A DNA stretch of 64,000 bases, taken from the NCBI RefSeq assembly GCF_016745095.1, contig NZ_CP067087.1, positions 934,501 through 998,500 on the forward strand. Direction: 5' to 3'. The number at the start of each line of letters is the position of its first letter. Within the stretch, counting starts at the first letter, position 1. Positions 1 to 9,362 of the stretch are shown here, piece by piece. Below the pieces are notes generated by a model, which ran no database searches, was not told where the DNA came from, and saw only the letters and a list, made by a program, of their open reading frames with translations. This DNA comes from Croceicoccus sp. YJ47. Lineage in GTDB: Bacteria; Pseudomonadota; Alphaproteobacteria; Sphingomonadales; Sphingomonadaceae. Position numbers and translations under genes: made by a program.

Positions 1-430
1 CGGAATGCGGCGGCGTCAAGATCACGCCATCGGGCTGCAGCGCGGCGAGCGCGGCGTCGATCTCGCGCTCGACATGATCGCTATGCGTGTCGACCAGCTC
101 GAAGATCAGCCGGTAACCGTGCTCTGCGCATTTGAGCATCCCGCCCAGCAGCATCTGATCGACCCAGTCGGCGCCCTCCCGGTCCTGCCAGTCGGAAATG
201 GTGCGGTCCCGATCGTTGAGCGCGAGGATGATGTAGGAACGGTGCCCGCGCATGCGCTGCGCCGCGATGGAGGGGACGTAGCCCAGCCGGTCGATCGATT
301 CCTGCACCCGGCGCGAGGTCGCGGGGCGCACGTTCGGTTCCTTGTTGATGACGCGGCTGACGGTTTGCAGGGAAACACCCGCATCCGCCGCGACATGCCT
401 GATGGTGACCGCCTGCCGACGACGCGCCAT
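1..430 (-). CDS. LacI-family transcriptional regulator, N-terminal part (cut by window start)
   Basis: The reading frame on the minus strand opens with ATG at 430 and runs off the window start, so only about 143 N-terminal residues are visible. Residues 8-27 (VTIRHVAADAGVSLQTVSRV) form the classic LacI helix-turn-helix, followed by the hinge region and the start of the periplasmic-binding-protein-like effector domain (GYVPSIAAQRMRG, then YIILALNDRD). Such proteins normally repress sugar uptake genes and release DNA when a sugar binds. It is the last gene of the leftward receptor-halogenase cluster, 72 bp beyond the second halogenase, which suggests it controls that cluster. The ligand cannot be read from this fragment. 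The family call is secure. Confidence 0.9.
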   Translation of the reverse strand, partial: MARRRQAVTIRHVAADAGVSLQTVSRVINKEPNVRPATSRRVQESIDRLGYVPSIAAQRMRGHRSYIILALNDRDRTISDWQDREGADWVDQMLLGGMLKCAEHGYRLIFELVDTHSDHVEREIDAALAALQPDGVILTPPHS

Positions 431-502
431 GATGCCTGATCCTTCGTTAACTGCCCCGTGCCCCTAGCGGCTTAGCCCTGCAAATGCCAAACCTGCATGG
501 GA

Positions 503-2008
503 TCACTCGGCCTCGGCTTCACGCGCGCCGCAGTAGCGCGCGACATACGCCTCGTGGCTGGGGAGCGAGCCCACCGTCTTCGCCACGTTTTCGCGCAGCG
601 TGCGCAGCAGCTTGTCGATTTCCTCGTCGGTCAGCTTTGCCGCGATGGGGTGGTGGCTTTTCGGGACGATGCCTTGCCCCATCATCACCTGGACCCAGCT
701 GTTTTCGCCGAACAGCTCCTCGTTCTTGCGGAACACGCGGCCCGTTTCGCGGAACAGCGCGATCCGGTGCGCAAGGCTGTCGGGCACCTCCATCGCCGCG
801 CAATAGCGCCAGAACGGGCTGTCCTGCCTTTCGGTGGCCTTGTAATGCAGGATCAGGAAATCACGGATCTGCACCATGTCGGTCAATTGCTGCTCGTTGA
901 ATTCGTCGATGTCGCGCGCGCTGATCGCACCGGCCGGAAGCATCCGGATGAGCCGCAGCACGGCCCGCTGAATGAGGTGGATGCTCGTCGATTCGAGCGG
1001 CTCCATGAAGCCTGCGGAAAGTCCGACCGCGATACAATTGCGATACCATTGCCGCCGCCGCGCACCCGTGACGAAGCGCAGCATGTTCGGCGCGCTGATC
1101 GTCTCGCCCTCCACCGTGGTGAGGAGGCGGTCGAGCGCGGCATCCTGTTTCAGATAGCGGCTGCAGTAAACGATGCCGTTTCCGCGCCGGTGCTGTAGCG
1201 GGATGCGCCATTGCCAGCCGGAATCATGCGCGATCGCGCGGGTGAACGGCGGCGGGGATCCGACCGAGCGGGTCTGCACCGCGATCGCCGCATCGCACGG
1301 CAGGTAATGCGACCAGTCGTCGTAGCCGGCATGGAGCGCCCCCTCGATCAGCAGCGCGCGGAAGCCGGTGCAGTCGAGGAAAAGATCACCCTCGATCCGC
1401 TCGCCAGACTCGAGCCGGAGCGCCGCGATCTCGCCGCTTTGCGCGTGGAGCTCGACCTCGGCGATCCGGCCCTCGCGGCGGATCGCGCCGTCGGCCTCTG
1501 CCATCGTGCGCAGGAACCGGGCATAGCGCGCGCTGTCGAGCTGATAGGCGTAGTTCATCCGGTCGTCGGGCAGATGCGCGAATTTGCCGGCGTAGGCGGC
1601 CTTCAGCTCGAGGCAGTAATCGTCGTAGGAGACATTGTGCCCGCGGGCCTGCCCCTCCATCCAGTAATGCTGAAACCCTGCGGCCCAATGGTCGCGCCCG
1701 GTGAGGCCAAAGGAGTGGAAATAGCCTGCGCCCACCTCGCGCCAATTGTCGAACTGAATGCCCAGCTTGAACGTGGCGCGGGTCTCGCGCATGAAATCGG
1801 CCTCGTTAATGCCGAGCAACCGGTTGAAGGTGACGAGCGGCGGGATGGTGCTCTCCCCGACCCCGACCGTGCCGATCGCGTCGGATTCGACAAGCGTGAC
1901 CGCCACCGATCGGCCCAGCGTGCGCGCGATCGCGGCCGCCGCCATCCAGCCCGCCGTGCCGCCACCCGCGACGACGATTCGCCGCGGCGCATGATCCGGC
2001 CCGCTCAT
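503..2008 (-). CDS. Flavin-dependent tryptophan-halogenase-family protein (distal copy)
   Basis: 501 residues, a normal length for the PrnA/RebH family, which uses FADH2, oxygen and halide to halogenate aromatic rings. The FAD motif GGGTAGW is at residues 15-21. Lys81 in TFKLGIQF matches the catalytic lysine (Lys79 of PrnA). A WxWxIP-type motif is intact (SGWQWRIPL), and the conserved [16 protein letters not shown] segment carries the second active-site acid. It starts inside the stop of the cupin-like gene (4-nt ATGA overlap), so it is translationally coupled to it. Family knowledge: relatives in Caulobacter, Brevundimonas and Xanthomonas sit beside TonB-dependent receptors, and those tested prefer free indoles or bromide. 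The true substrate here is unknown. Confidence 0.9.
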   Translation of the reverse strand: MSGPDHAPRRIVVAGGGTAGWMAAAAIARTLGRSVAVTLVESDAIGTVGVGESTIPPLVTFNRLLGINEADFMRETRATFKLGIQFDNWREVGAGYFHSFGLTGRDHWAAGFQHYWMEGQARGHNVSYDDYCLELKAAYAGKFAHLPDDRMNYAYQLDSARYARFLRTMAEADGAIRREGRIAEVELHAQSGEIAALRLESGERIEGDLFLDCTGFRALLIEGALHAGYDDWSHYLPCDAAIAVQTRSVGSPPPFTRAIAHDSGWQWRIPLQHRRGNGIVYCSRYLKQDAALDRLLTTVEGETISAPNMLRFVTGARRRQWYRNCIAVGLSAGFMEPLESTSIHLIQRAVLRLIRMLPAGAISARDIDEFNEQQLTDMVQIRDFLILHYKATERQDSPFWRYCAAMEVPDSLAHRIALFRETGRVFRKNEELFGENSWVQVMMGQGIVPKSHHPIAAKLTDEEIDKLLRTLRENVAKTVGSLPSHEAYVARYCGAREAEAE

Positions 2009-3036
2009 CGGCTGAGCGCGCGCAGGAGAAACGCGCGGAGGCGTCCGGCGCTTTCCACGGTGAGTGGGGCAAGAACGCTGCGTGCGTTTTCGGGGATATG
2101 GTCGGTCACGTCAGGCCCGTTCTCAAAGACATAATGATCGAACAATTGCCGCCACATCTGCTTTTGTTCGTCGGGAAGATCCCGGATGGAAAGAATGGCA
2201 TGGTTGAGCGCGTTCTGCGGCTGCCCCATCCAGCGCGGCGTGTCCCGCCACCAGAAATTCACCAGCGCGTTGAACGTACTCAACGCCTCGACATGATGCC
2301 ACCACATCGACGGAATATAGAGCGCATCGCCCGGCTCCAGCTCCGCCACGACCGCGTGGCGCAAGGCGTCGGCAAAACGGGGATGGGCGTCGAGATCGGG
2401 AGCGTGGAAATCCACCATGCTGACCGCCCGGCCCGCCGGCGTGTTGTCGATCGGTCCGAGGTAGAGATTGGCGAACTGATCCGGTGGGAACAGGGTGAAG
2501 CGCCGCCGCCCGACCGCGCAGCAGGCGAGATTGTCGGGAAAATCGTTATGCGCGGCAATGCGCGTCGCGGTGCCGATCCATATGCTGGAGATCAGCGAAC
2601 GATCGCCGAGGTCGATATGATTATCCTCGTACAATCCGTCGAAGAATTCGTGCATGTCGGTGGAGGCGAGATAGACCGTCGCGGCGTCCTCCTTCCCCTC
2701 CGCCGCGTCCATCCCGCCGAAAATCTCGGGCAGCATGGCGCGCCCGCTGCGAAAATTCATGCCCATCTGCGCGTCGTAGAACAAGCGCCCGCCATCGTCC
2801 GGCGCTCCGACCGACACGGCGAAGGGGCGGTCCTTTGCCTTGCCGAGCAGATAGTCGCGGGCGGCGCGGCTGGACCTTCGCCCGGCCGCCACAAGCGGCC
2901 AGTCGGCGGCCAGCCCGCGTATGACGAAGGGTTCACTCGCATCGCGGAGCGCCGCATCGAGACCGCCTTCGCCCCCGATCGCGCGTTCCGGTACCGACGG
3001 CAGCCGGGCCAGGGGACCGGGATCGGCCTCAGCCAT
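2005..3036 (-). CDS. Cupin-like (cupin_8/JmjC-type) domain protein
   Basis: 343 residues from the ATG at 3036, which overlaps the SapC stop by 8 nt (ATGGCTGA); longer upstream reading only re-reads SapC in another frame. The family consists of Fe(II)/2-oxoglutarate oxygenases of the JmjC/FIH type that hydroxylate protein side chains or small molecules. The iron ligands are visible: HND in RIAAHNDFPDN is the HxD pair, and the distal histidine lies in YIPSMWWHHVEAL. The sequence RRRFTLFPPDQFANLYLGP is typical of the 2-oxoglutarate-binding strand. The gene lies between SapC and the distal halogenase with overlaps on both sides, so all three are probably made together. The substrate is unknown. 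Confidence 0.85.
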   Translation of the reverse strand: MAEADPGPLARLPSVPERAIGGEGGLDAALRDASEPFVIRGLAADWPLVAAGRRSSRAARDYLLGKAKDRPFAVSVGAPDDGGRLFYDAQMGMNFRSGRAMLPEIFGGMDAAEGKEDAATVYLASTDMHEFFDGLYEDNHIDLGDRSLISSIWIGTATRIAAHNDFPDNLACCAVGRRRFTLFPPDQFANLYLGPIDNTPAGRAVSMVDFHAPDLDAHPRFADALRHAVVAELEPGDALYIPSMWWHHVEALSTFNALVNFWWRDTPRWMGQPQNALNHAILSIRDLPDEQKQMWRQLFDHYVFENGPDVTDHIPENARSVLAPLTVESAGRLRAFLLRALSR

Positions 3037-3757
3037 AACGCAGCGTTCGGTTCTTGCGATCGACCAGCCCGCCGATCTGCGCGAGCGAGCCGAGCGCCAT
3101 GAAGATCGGCAGCAGATGATCCCCAGCGTGAAGATCGCCAAGGGCCGCGGGGTCGAGCGCGCGCAGGCGGTCCTCGTCAATGATGTGGAAGCCCACCAGC
3201 CGGTTCTTCGACCCGTCGTCGAGCGGAATTTCGAGCGAGAACGGTTCGAGCAGATCGTACCGTCGCAATGCGTCGAAGAATGCGCCGCTCGCCCGGTATC
3301 CCTGGTCCAGCGTGCCGAGCAGCTGCGACATCTCCTCCAGAAAAGGCGTGGGCCGTCCATCCTCGTCGAACAGGCGCACGCCATCGGCATGACCGACGCG
3401 GGGATGCGCCATGTCGATATGGACCTGCGCGTCGCCGCCGTCCCTGCTCCGCCCGATCAGAAACGGCTGCACCGCCATCGCCAGCGGACGATACCGCGCA
3501 TCCCATTCCCCGTCGTTCAGGAACAGGTTCTCCCCCGTATCGAAGCCGAACAGCGCATGCGCGGTGAACGCCTGCCCTTCGGCATCGAGGCGGAACAGGA
3601 TCGGGTAATGCGCCTGCACCTGGCGAAATTCGTTCGGCATGACCGGACAGGCCATGATCCCGTCACCGAATTGCACCGCGGCGCCGGTCGCCACGCGCAA
3701 TTCGCCGTGGGTAGCGTTGTCGAGGACGGCATGGTCGGTGGCGATCTGCTGGGTCAT
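3029..3757 (-). CDS. SapC-family protein
   Basis: 242 residues matching the SapC family (PF07277): [17 protein letters not shown] near the N-terminus, [24 protein letters not shown] in the middle, and the C-terminal [17 protein letters not shown] segment. The name comes from a gene near an S-layer locus in Campylobacter; the biochemical role is not established. In alphaproteobacteria and xanthomonads SapC genes recur beside TonB-dependent receptors and tryptophan-halogenase-like genes, as here. It overlaps the upstream halogenase stop by 4 nt (ATGA) and the downstream cupin-like start by 8 nt. No signal peptide or membrane segment is visible, so it is probably cytoplasmic. Confidence 0.88.
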   Translation of the reverse strand: MTQQIATDHAVLDNATHGELRVATGAAVQFGDGIMACPVMPNEFRQVQAHYPILFRLDAEGQAFTAHALFGFDTGENLFLNDGEWDARYRPLAMAVQPFLIGRSRDGGDAQVHIDMAHPRVGHADGVRLFDEDGRPTPFLEEMSQLLGTLDQGYRASGAFFDALRRYDLLEPFSLEIPLDDGSKNRLVGFHIIDEDRLRALDPAALGDLHAGDHLLPIFMALGSLAQIGGLVDRKNRTLRYG

Positions 3758-5301
3758 GGTGCGGCGACTTCGTGGATTGCGGGGGAAAGCGCGCCGAGAT
3801 AGGCGCGATTGCTCGGCAGCGCCGAGGCGAGCGCCCGGCTTCGCTGTTGAACCTGGTTCATCTGCTCCCTCACGATTGGGTCGATATCCGGATCGGCCGT
3901 GCGACGATGGTCGGGCAGACCGCCCATACCATACAGCACGTATTGATGGCTCGCCGCCGGAAAGATTTCATCGCGGTGCGGGAAATCGTAACCCGATGGC
4001 GGCTGATGACGCCAGAGCGAAAGCAGGCCCGCCAGCGAATCGGGAATGCTCGCGTCGTCGCGGTGATCGCGCCAGTATGGCTCCTCCCGACGGCTCAACA
4101 CGTAATGCAGTTTCAGGAAATCGACCACCCGGTCCCAGCGATAGCGGAACAGCCGGTTGAACCTGTCGGCATGGACATCCATGCTCTCGCGGTTGGCGGG
4201 AAAATTGTCGAGCAGCATGTCGAGCGACAGTTCGATCATCACGATCGCCGACGCTTCGAGCGGCTCCATGAAGCCCGCCGACTGACCGATGGCGAGGCAA
4301 TTGTTCTGCCAGAAGCGCGCGCGGTGGCCGCTCTTGAAGGCAAGCTTGCGCACCTTGCCCTCGTCGAGCGCCGCGCCGGGAATCGCGCGCGCGACATAGT
4401 CGGACAGCACCGCCATCGCATCGCCATCGCCCATATGCGCGGAGGAGAAGACGCAGCCCACCCCGCGGCGCGACGGGAGGCCGATATCCCAGAGCCAGCC
4501 GGCACGATGCGCGGTCGCATTGGTCTGCGATGCGATCGGGCTGTCGGCGGCGACCGGAACCTGCACGGCCAGCGCGCTGTCGTTGAACAGCACATCGGTG
4601 CGCGAACGCCACGCGACGCCCAGCGTGTCGCCGATGAGAGTCGCCGCGCGCCCCGTGCAATCGATGAAGAGGTCGCCCGATACCGGACCGCTCGCCTGCG
4701 TGTGAAGCACCTCGATATCGCCATTTTCAGCGCGCACGACATCGGTCACCCGGTCCGCGACATGCGCCACGCCCAGCCCGCCGCACGCCCGTTCGCGCAG
4801 CAGCACGGCAAGCTTTCCCGCGTCGAGATGATAGGCGTAATTCAATGCCCCGGCATAATCGGGCATGGCTTTTTGCCGCGGTGCGTAGCCGAGTTCGCAA
4901 ATCCGCGCCTGCGGCGTCATCGCATGGGCAAAGGGGCGGTCCGGCGCGAGGCTCCACGCGGCGAGCACATCATGGGCCGCGGCCTCCGGCGGGGCGGTGA
5001 ACGGGTGGAGGTAGGTATCCCCCGCCTCTCCCGAGACCCAGCCATCGAAGCGCGAGCCTTGCTTGAACGAACCATCGCATTCGCGCAGGAAGTCGGTTTC
5101 CGCGATCCCGATCCGCGAAAGCGTGCGCCGCATCGTCGGCCAGGTGCCCTCCCCCACGCCGAGCGGCGCAATATCGGGCGCTTCGATAAGCGTGACCTGC
5201 ACAGATTTCCGGTCCGCGAGCCGCGCCGCGATCATGCAGGCGGACAGCCAGCCGGCCGTGCCGCCGCCCACGATCACGATCTGCTTCACCGGTTCGTGCA
5301 A
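3754..5301 (-). CDS. Flavin-dependent tryptophan-halogenase-family protein (proximal copy)
   Basis: 515 residues, a second and clearly diverged member of the halogenase family. The FAD-binding GGGTAGW lies at residues 12-18, the catalytic lysine is Lys80 in GSFKQGSRF, and the flavin-loop motif reads GVGEGTWPT. The WxWxIP signature is altered: [10 protein letters not shown] carries an inserted glycine, whereas the distal copy has the regular form. The active-site acid segment [17 protein letters not shown] is intact. It is the first gene after the TonB-dependent receptor (101-bp gap) and overlaps SapC by 4 nt. Two unlike halogenases in one operon suggest two substrates or two positions, which is inference. 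Confidence 0.9.
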   Translation of the reverse strand: MHEPVKQIVIVGGGTAGWLSACMIAARLADRKSVQVTLIEAPDIAPLGVGEGTWPTMRRTLSRIGIAETDFLRECDGSFKQGSRFDGWVSGEAGDTYLHPFTAPPEAAAHDVLAAWSLAPDRPFAHAMTPQARICELGYAPRQKAMPDYAGALNYAYHLDAGKLAVLLRERACGGLGVAHVADRVTDVVRAENGDIEVLHTQASGPVSGDLFIDCTGRAATLIGDTLGVAWRSRTDVLFNDSALAVQVPVAADSPIASQTNATAHRAGWLWDIGLPSRRGVGCVFSSAHMGDGDAMAVLSDYVARAIPGAALDEGKVRKLAFKSGHRARFWQNNCLAIGQSAGFMEPLEASAIVMIELSLDMLLDNFPANRESMDVHADRFNRLFRYRWDRVVDFLKLHYVLSRREEPYWRDHRDDASIPDSLAGLLSLWRHQPPSGYDFPHRDEIFPAASHQYVLYGMGGLPDHRRTADPDIDPIVREQMNQVQQRSRALASALPSNRAYLGALSPAIHEVAAP

Positions 5302-5402
5302 CGTCCATCCCCATCGCCGCCGGCGCCCCGCATGGAAGCGATTCCCATACGAGGCGCCGCGCCGTTGTCACCGATATGCAAGGCCCGGTTCAAGCCCGAT
5401 CT

Positions 5403-8400
5403 TCAGAAGGTGAACCGCGCACCCGCCGCATAGCGGGCATAGCCCGGTTGTGCGAAGGTCACGAATTCGTCCGACCGCCGATGCCCGCGCCGGTTGGACC
5501 CGGTGAGGTTGATCGCTTCGGCAAAGATGGAGAACCCGTTCGGGAACTCGTAGCTCGTGCTCGCATCGACCTGTCCATATGCCTCGACGAAGACCGGATC
5601 GACAGAACCGCCGGCATAGAATTCGTCGCGCCAGTTATACGCGACACGCGCCTGGAACCCGTTCTTGTCATAGAACGCCACCGCATTCGCACTGTCGCTC
5701 AGCCCGGTGAGCGCGAACTGCCCGACATAGGGGCTCAGCGTCTTGTCGAACGTCGCATCGCCATTGACGATGGTATAGTTCAGGATCGCGCCGAAACCCG
5801 TGTCCCAGAAGCTGTGCTGTATCGCGAATTCCCAGCCGTGGATGTTGGCCGTCTGGTCGCTGTTGAACGGTTGCGTGATCTCGAAATTGAAAAGCTCGTC
5901 CTCGGGCAGGCCGAAGATATTGCCGGTGAGATACGTATTGCCGCCGGCCTCGGTTTGCCCTGTGACCTGCGACGAGCCGGGGAAGTTGCGCAGGATGTAA
6001 TCGCGCACCAGCACCGCATCCGACGTGCCCAGCGCGGCGACCGCTTCGCGGTAACGCGGACCGGCACCCGGATTGCGAAGGCCGAACGCGGTCTGGTTCA
6101 GCTGATTCGTGGAGATGAAGTTCGACACGTCCTTGTTGAAGAAGCCGACCGACATGTAGCTGATCGGGCTGTAATACCACTCCGCCGAAACGTCGATATT
6201 CTTCGATTTGTAGGGGACGAGGTTGGGGTTGCCGAGCGAGCCGGTGCCCCCGCCGATCCGCGGGTTCGAATTGAGGATCAGCCCGCCCTGAAGGCTGGCA
6301 TAATCGGCGCGCGTGATCGTGTGGCTGTAGGATGCGCGCAGCTTCACATTGTCGATCGGCTCCATGTCGAAGTCGATCGCGGGGAGCCAGTTGTCGTAAT
6401 CGCCCTTGAACCGGGTGAACGACGCATCGCCGAACGTAATCGCGAATTCGTTCGCGCCGGTCCAGCGGGTGCCGGTCGGGATCGGCACCAGGGCCGAGGA
6501 ATTGACCTGCGTATGATCGTAGCGGATGCCGGCAATGACATGCGCCGGACCGTCGAGGATGTCGAAGCTCAGATTGGCCTGAATGAACGGCGAGATCGTC
6601 CGCTCCTTGATCCGGCGGTCGGTCGTGAAATCGGCAAGGCAGGTGCCCGGCTCCACGGTGCCGGTCTGCGGATTGCTGCAGATATTATATTGCGAGCGCA
6701 ACAATTCGGCCATCTGCACGAAATCGAACGTATAGATCGCCGGCGGCAGGTTGTCCGAACCTGCGAACCCTTCGAATGCGCTCGGCAGCGGCACGAGGTT
6801 GAAGAAATCGTCGGGAACCGCACCCGCGCCGAACGACTGCCCGCGCGGATCGACACCGCCCCACGTCTCGTTCTGAATGAAGCCGTAGGCGGACTGCACG
6901 CTATTGTCGACGAAGGAGAACCCGGCATCGATGCTGTCGAGGATATCGCCTTCATGCTCGTAATGGCCCGAAAGCTGAACCTGGTTGATCTCATCGCGGA
7001 AATAGGCGTTGCGGAAGGCATTGCCCGTCGGCGTGATCAGCGACGCATCGAGCGGGTCGATACCCGGATACATCGTGTAGCTGATGATGGGCAGGTCGCC
7101 GGTGAAATCGACGGTCTGCGACTGCACGCCGAAAATGGCGCCGCCGATCGACGTGCTCGACCCGTATTCGTTGGTCGGGCGCGATTCCGCGGTCGAATGG
7201 TGCGCGTCGAGCGTGACGATCACGCCGCCGGGCGCCTCCCAGGTGAGATTGCCGCCGAGCGACTTGTTTTCGCTGACATTCGCGGTGAGCGCACTCGAAT
7301 AGGACAGATCCTTGCCCGGGCCGAAATTCTCGGAATAGAACACGGGGCCGGCGTTCGGGCCATCGGTCCATTCGCTCGACGTGTCGCCGAAATTGAACCA
7401 GATGCCGACGCTGGAATCGCGCGCCTCGACCTTGTTGCGCGAATAGGTGTAGTCGACCGTCGCGATCAGGGTGTCGGTGGGCTGGAATTGCAGAACGGCC
7501 TGACCGTTGATGCGCTCGCGGTCGATGTCGATCAGGTTGTAGGCCGCGCTCTGCGGGATTTCGTAAACGTCGTCGCCCATGGGACGGTTGACGATGTTCG
7601 CGCCCGACGGATTGAGCTCGCCCCAGGTGTTGCCGTTCGCCGCATTGACCGCGGGATCGCCGACATAGCCGTCGCGAAAACCGACGCTGGCGGAATTCAC
7701 GCTGGCCTTGCGCCGCTGATACGCGCCGGACAGCAGGATGCCGAAGCGTTCGTCGGCGAACGTGTCCGAAATGATGCCGGAAATTTCAGGCGTGATGACG
7801 GTATCGCCATTGCGCGAGCTGTCGAGCACGCCCTTGGCCGCGATGCTGCCGCGCAGACCGTAGCGGTCGAGCGGGCGCGGCGTCTTGATATTGATGGTCG
7901 AGCCGATCCCGCCCGACGGAACGGCGGCGCGCCCGGTTTTGTAGACCTCGACACCGGCGACGCCTTCGGATGCGAGATTGGCAAAATCGAACGAGCGCGA
8001 GGCCGGCGCGCTTGCCCCGTCGCCGAGCGTGCTGGTCGGCATCTGACGACCGTTCAGGAGGACGAGGTTGTACTCGGGACCAAAGCCGCGAACCGTCACG
8101 GTCGAGCCTTCGCCGTTCGCCCGGTCGATCGAAACGCCGGTGATACGCTGCAACGATTCGGCGAGGTTGGTGTCGGGGAACTTGCCGATGTCCTCTGCCG
8201 AGATCGCATCGACGACGCCCTGCGCATCGCGCTTGATCCGCTGCGCATCGGCGAGGCTGGCGCGGATGCCGGTGACGACGATCACGTTTTCCTCGGCGAC
8301 GACGTCGGTCGGGTCGGCGGCATCCACCGCGTCCTGGGCATGGACGATCTGGGAAGCGCCGAGCAGCGCTATCAACGACCCTCCGCAAAGGAAGCGGACG

Positions 8401-8426
8401 CTCGCGCGGTGTGTCTTGCCAATCAT
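5403..8426 (-). CDS. TonB-dependent outer-membrane receptor
   Basis: 1007 residues from the ATG at 8426, chosen because GGAGGT lies 4 nt upstream (8431-8436); a longer frame to 8468 has no ribosome site. A signal peptide (SLIALLGASQIVHAQ) leads into the TonB-box region (NVIVVTGIRASL) and the plug domain (DAISAEDIGKFPDTNLAESLQRITGVSIDR). The C-terminus is a long beta-barrel ending in AGARFTF with the terminal phenylalanine needed for outer-membrane assembly. Size and plug match the sphingomonad and Caulobacter receptors for large carbohydrates. It leads the halogenase/SapC cluster and probably imports that system's substrate; a LacI-like palindrome lies 49 bp upstream of the start. Confidence 0.93.
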   Translation of the reverse strand: MIGKTHRASVRFLCGGSLIALLGASQIVHAQDAVDAADPTDVVAEENVIVVTGIRASLADAQRIKRDAQGVVDAISAEDIGKFPDTNLAESLQRITGVSIDRANGEGSTVTVRGFGPEYNLVLLNGRQMPTSTLGDGASAPASRSFDFANLASEGVAGVEVYKTGRAAVPSGGIGSTINIKTPRPLDRYGLRGSIAAKGVLDSSRNGDTVITPEISGIISDTFADERFGILLSGAYQRRKASVNSASVGFRDGYVGDPAVNAANGNTWGELNPSGANIVNRPMGDDVYEIPQSAAYNLIDIDRERINGQAVLQFQPTDTLIATVDYTYSRNKVEARDSSVGIWFNFGDTSSEWTDGPNAGPVFYSENFGPGKDLSYSSALTANVSENKSLGGNLTWEAPGGVIVTLDAHHSTAESRPTNEYGSSTSIGGAIFGVQSQTVDFTGDLPIISYTMYPGIDPLDASLITPTGNAFRNAYFRDEINQVQLSGHYEHEGDILDSIDAGFSFVDNSVQSAYGFIQNETWGGVDPRGQSFGAGAVPDDFFNLVPLPSAFEGFAGSDNLPPAIYTFDFVQMAELLRSQYNICSNPQTGTVEPGTCLADFTTDRRIKERTISPFIQANLSFDILDGPAHVIAGIRYDHTQVNSSALVPIPTGTRWTGANEFAITFGDASFTRFKGDYDNWLPAIDFDMEPIDNVKLRASYSHTITRADYASLQGGLILNSNPRIGGGTGSLGNPNLVPYKSKNIDVSAEWYYSPISYMSVGFFNKDVSNFISTNQLNQTAFGLRNPGAGPRYREAVAALGTSDAVLVRDYILRNFPGSSQVTGQTEAGGNTYLTGNIFGLPEDELFNFEITQPFNSDQTANIHGWEFAIQHSFWDTGFGAILNYTIVNGDATFDKTLSPYVGQFALTGLSDSANAVAFYDKNGFQARVAYNWRDEFYAGGSVDPVFVEAYGQVDASTSYEFPNGFSIFAEAINLTGSNRRGHRRSDEFVTFAQPGYARYAAGARFTF

Positions 8427-8754
8427 GTATACCTCCCCGATTTTTGCCGCCAGTTTGCCAGCGCGCATCTAAATGTGAACGTTCGCTTCGCTCTTCATTC
8501 TGCTTTTGTCAAGATCATTTGCGTGCGGGCACGGCGCGCCTGTGCCGGGTTCCGACCGAAAATTCGGGCTGCGGGTGCAGCGTGCAACAAAAGCGATGGC
8601 CCCGTCGCGACGTGCGCCGGCGGAGGTCATGGCGCGATGGCGGCGCCAGCCTCGCCCTCGCATGCGACGGGAAAAACGCGGCAAGCGTCGCGTGATGCGC
8701 GGAATGCACGCAGCGATGGTCGCCGAACCATGAACGATAATGTGGGGGGTAGGA
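8427..8754. other. Upstream region of the TonB receptor, no gene
   Basis: This 328-bp stretch holds the receptor's ribosome site (8431-8436), a candidate operator (8475-8486) and a perfect TTGACA -35 element on the minus strand (8507-8512). No convincing -10 hexamer is found 16-18 nt downstream; at 17 nt it reads GAAGCG. The rest, up to tRNA-Lys, contains no supported coding sequence. Confidence 0.6.
8475..8486. promoter_or_regulatory. Candidate LacI-type operator upstream of the TonB receptor
   Basis: The 12-bp sequence GTGAACGTTCGC is a palindrome with one mismatch and a central CG, the arrangement typical of LacI/PurR-family operators. It lies 49 bp before the receptor start and just downstream of the TTGACA element, where a bound repressor would block transcription. 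The LacI-type gene at the end of the same cluster is the natural candidate regulator. Binding is inferred only. Confidence 0.5.
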
Positions 8755-8830
8755 TGGTGAGCCCTGCTGGGTTCGAACCAGCGACCTACTGATTAAAAGT
8801 CAGTTGCTCTACCGACTGAGCTAAGGGCCC
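8755..8830 (-). tRNA. tRNA-Lys (anticodon TTT)
   Basis: The 76-nt minus-strand gene folds as a cloverleaf: acceptor stem GGGCCCT paired with AGGGCTC, D-arm AGCTCAGTCGGTAGAGC, anticodon loop CTTTTAA giving anticodon TTT, and T-arm GGTTCGAACCC. The 3' CCA is encoded (8755-8757). A promoter with TTGACC-N17-TAACTG lies directly upstream. Confidence 0.97.
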
Positions 8831-8842
8831 GACCATGCGGCG

Positions 8843-8871
8843 CAGTTACGCAGGCGCGGCGCGTGGGTCAA
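8843..8871 (-). promoter_or_regulatory. Sigma70-type promoter of tRNA-Lys
   Basis: On the minus strand, TTGACC (8866-8871) and TAACTG (8843-8848) are 17 nt apart and end 12 bp before the mature tRNA 5' end. The -35 overlaps the folK stop codon. Its spacing and -35 match the promoters of tRNA-Gln and argD in this window. Confidence 0.65.
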
Positions 8872-9362
8872 GACGCTTGCTTCAAAACTCTTGCGCAAAG
8901 ATGGCCGACCGATAATCCCGACACCGGATCGCGCCAGTCCCGCGCAATGTCGCAGGCGGGCCGCAGCACGAAGTCGCGGCCCCGGAATTGCGCATGCGGA
9001 ATGGTCAGCCGCCGATCGCTCCAGCGCCCCCCGGACCACAGCACGATATCGAGGTCGAGCGTACGCGCGCGCCATTTTTGCCCGACCCTGCGCCGTCCGA
9101 AATCCCGTTCGATTCCATGCAACAGGCTCAGCAATGCCGGCGGGTCGAGCGCGGTTTCCACCACCACCGCCGCATTGGCATAGCGGCGGAGCGACGGGCC
9201 GACCGGATCGCTTGGCATGATACGGGACCGCGCGATCACCCGCGTCTCACCCGTGTTCAGCCGCGCCATCGCGGCCGCGACGACGCGCGGCGGTGCGCCC
9301 GTGGCGGCATGCCTCACATTGCTGCCCAGCGCCACGAGATAGCGCCAGGGCGGTTCAGACAT
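8868..9362 (-). CDS. folK: 2-amino-4-hydroxy-6-hydroxymethyldihydropteridine diphosphokinase (HPPK)
   Basis: 164 residues, the usual size of HPPK, which transfers pyrophosphate from ATP to the pterin in folate synthesis. Seen are the N-terminal YLVALGSNV strand, YANAAVVVET, LLHGIERDFGR, and the metal-binding signature RARTLDLDIVLW, followed by IPHAQFRGRDFVLRPACDIA. The start at 9362 is preferred because it gives an 8-nt overlap (ATGTCTGA) with the upstream amidase; an in-frame ATG three codons earlier is also possible. The two genes are probably co-transcribed, although they belong to different pathways. Confidence 0.93.
   Translation of the reverse strand: MSEPPWRYLVALGSNVRHAATGAPPRVVAAAMARLNTGETRVIARSRIMPSDPVGPSLRRYANAAVVVETALDPPALLSLLHGIERDFGRRRVGQKWRARTLDLDIVLWSGGRWSDRRLTIPHAQFRGRDFVLRPACDIARDWRDPVSGLSVGHLCARVLKQAS

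Noticed and set aside
5376-8792. A 1138-codon open frame on the plus strand
   Set aside because: It runs antisense to the TonB receptor and matches no family; it is a by-product of high GC and codon bias in the receptor gene.
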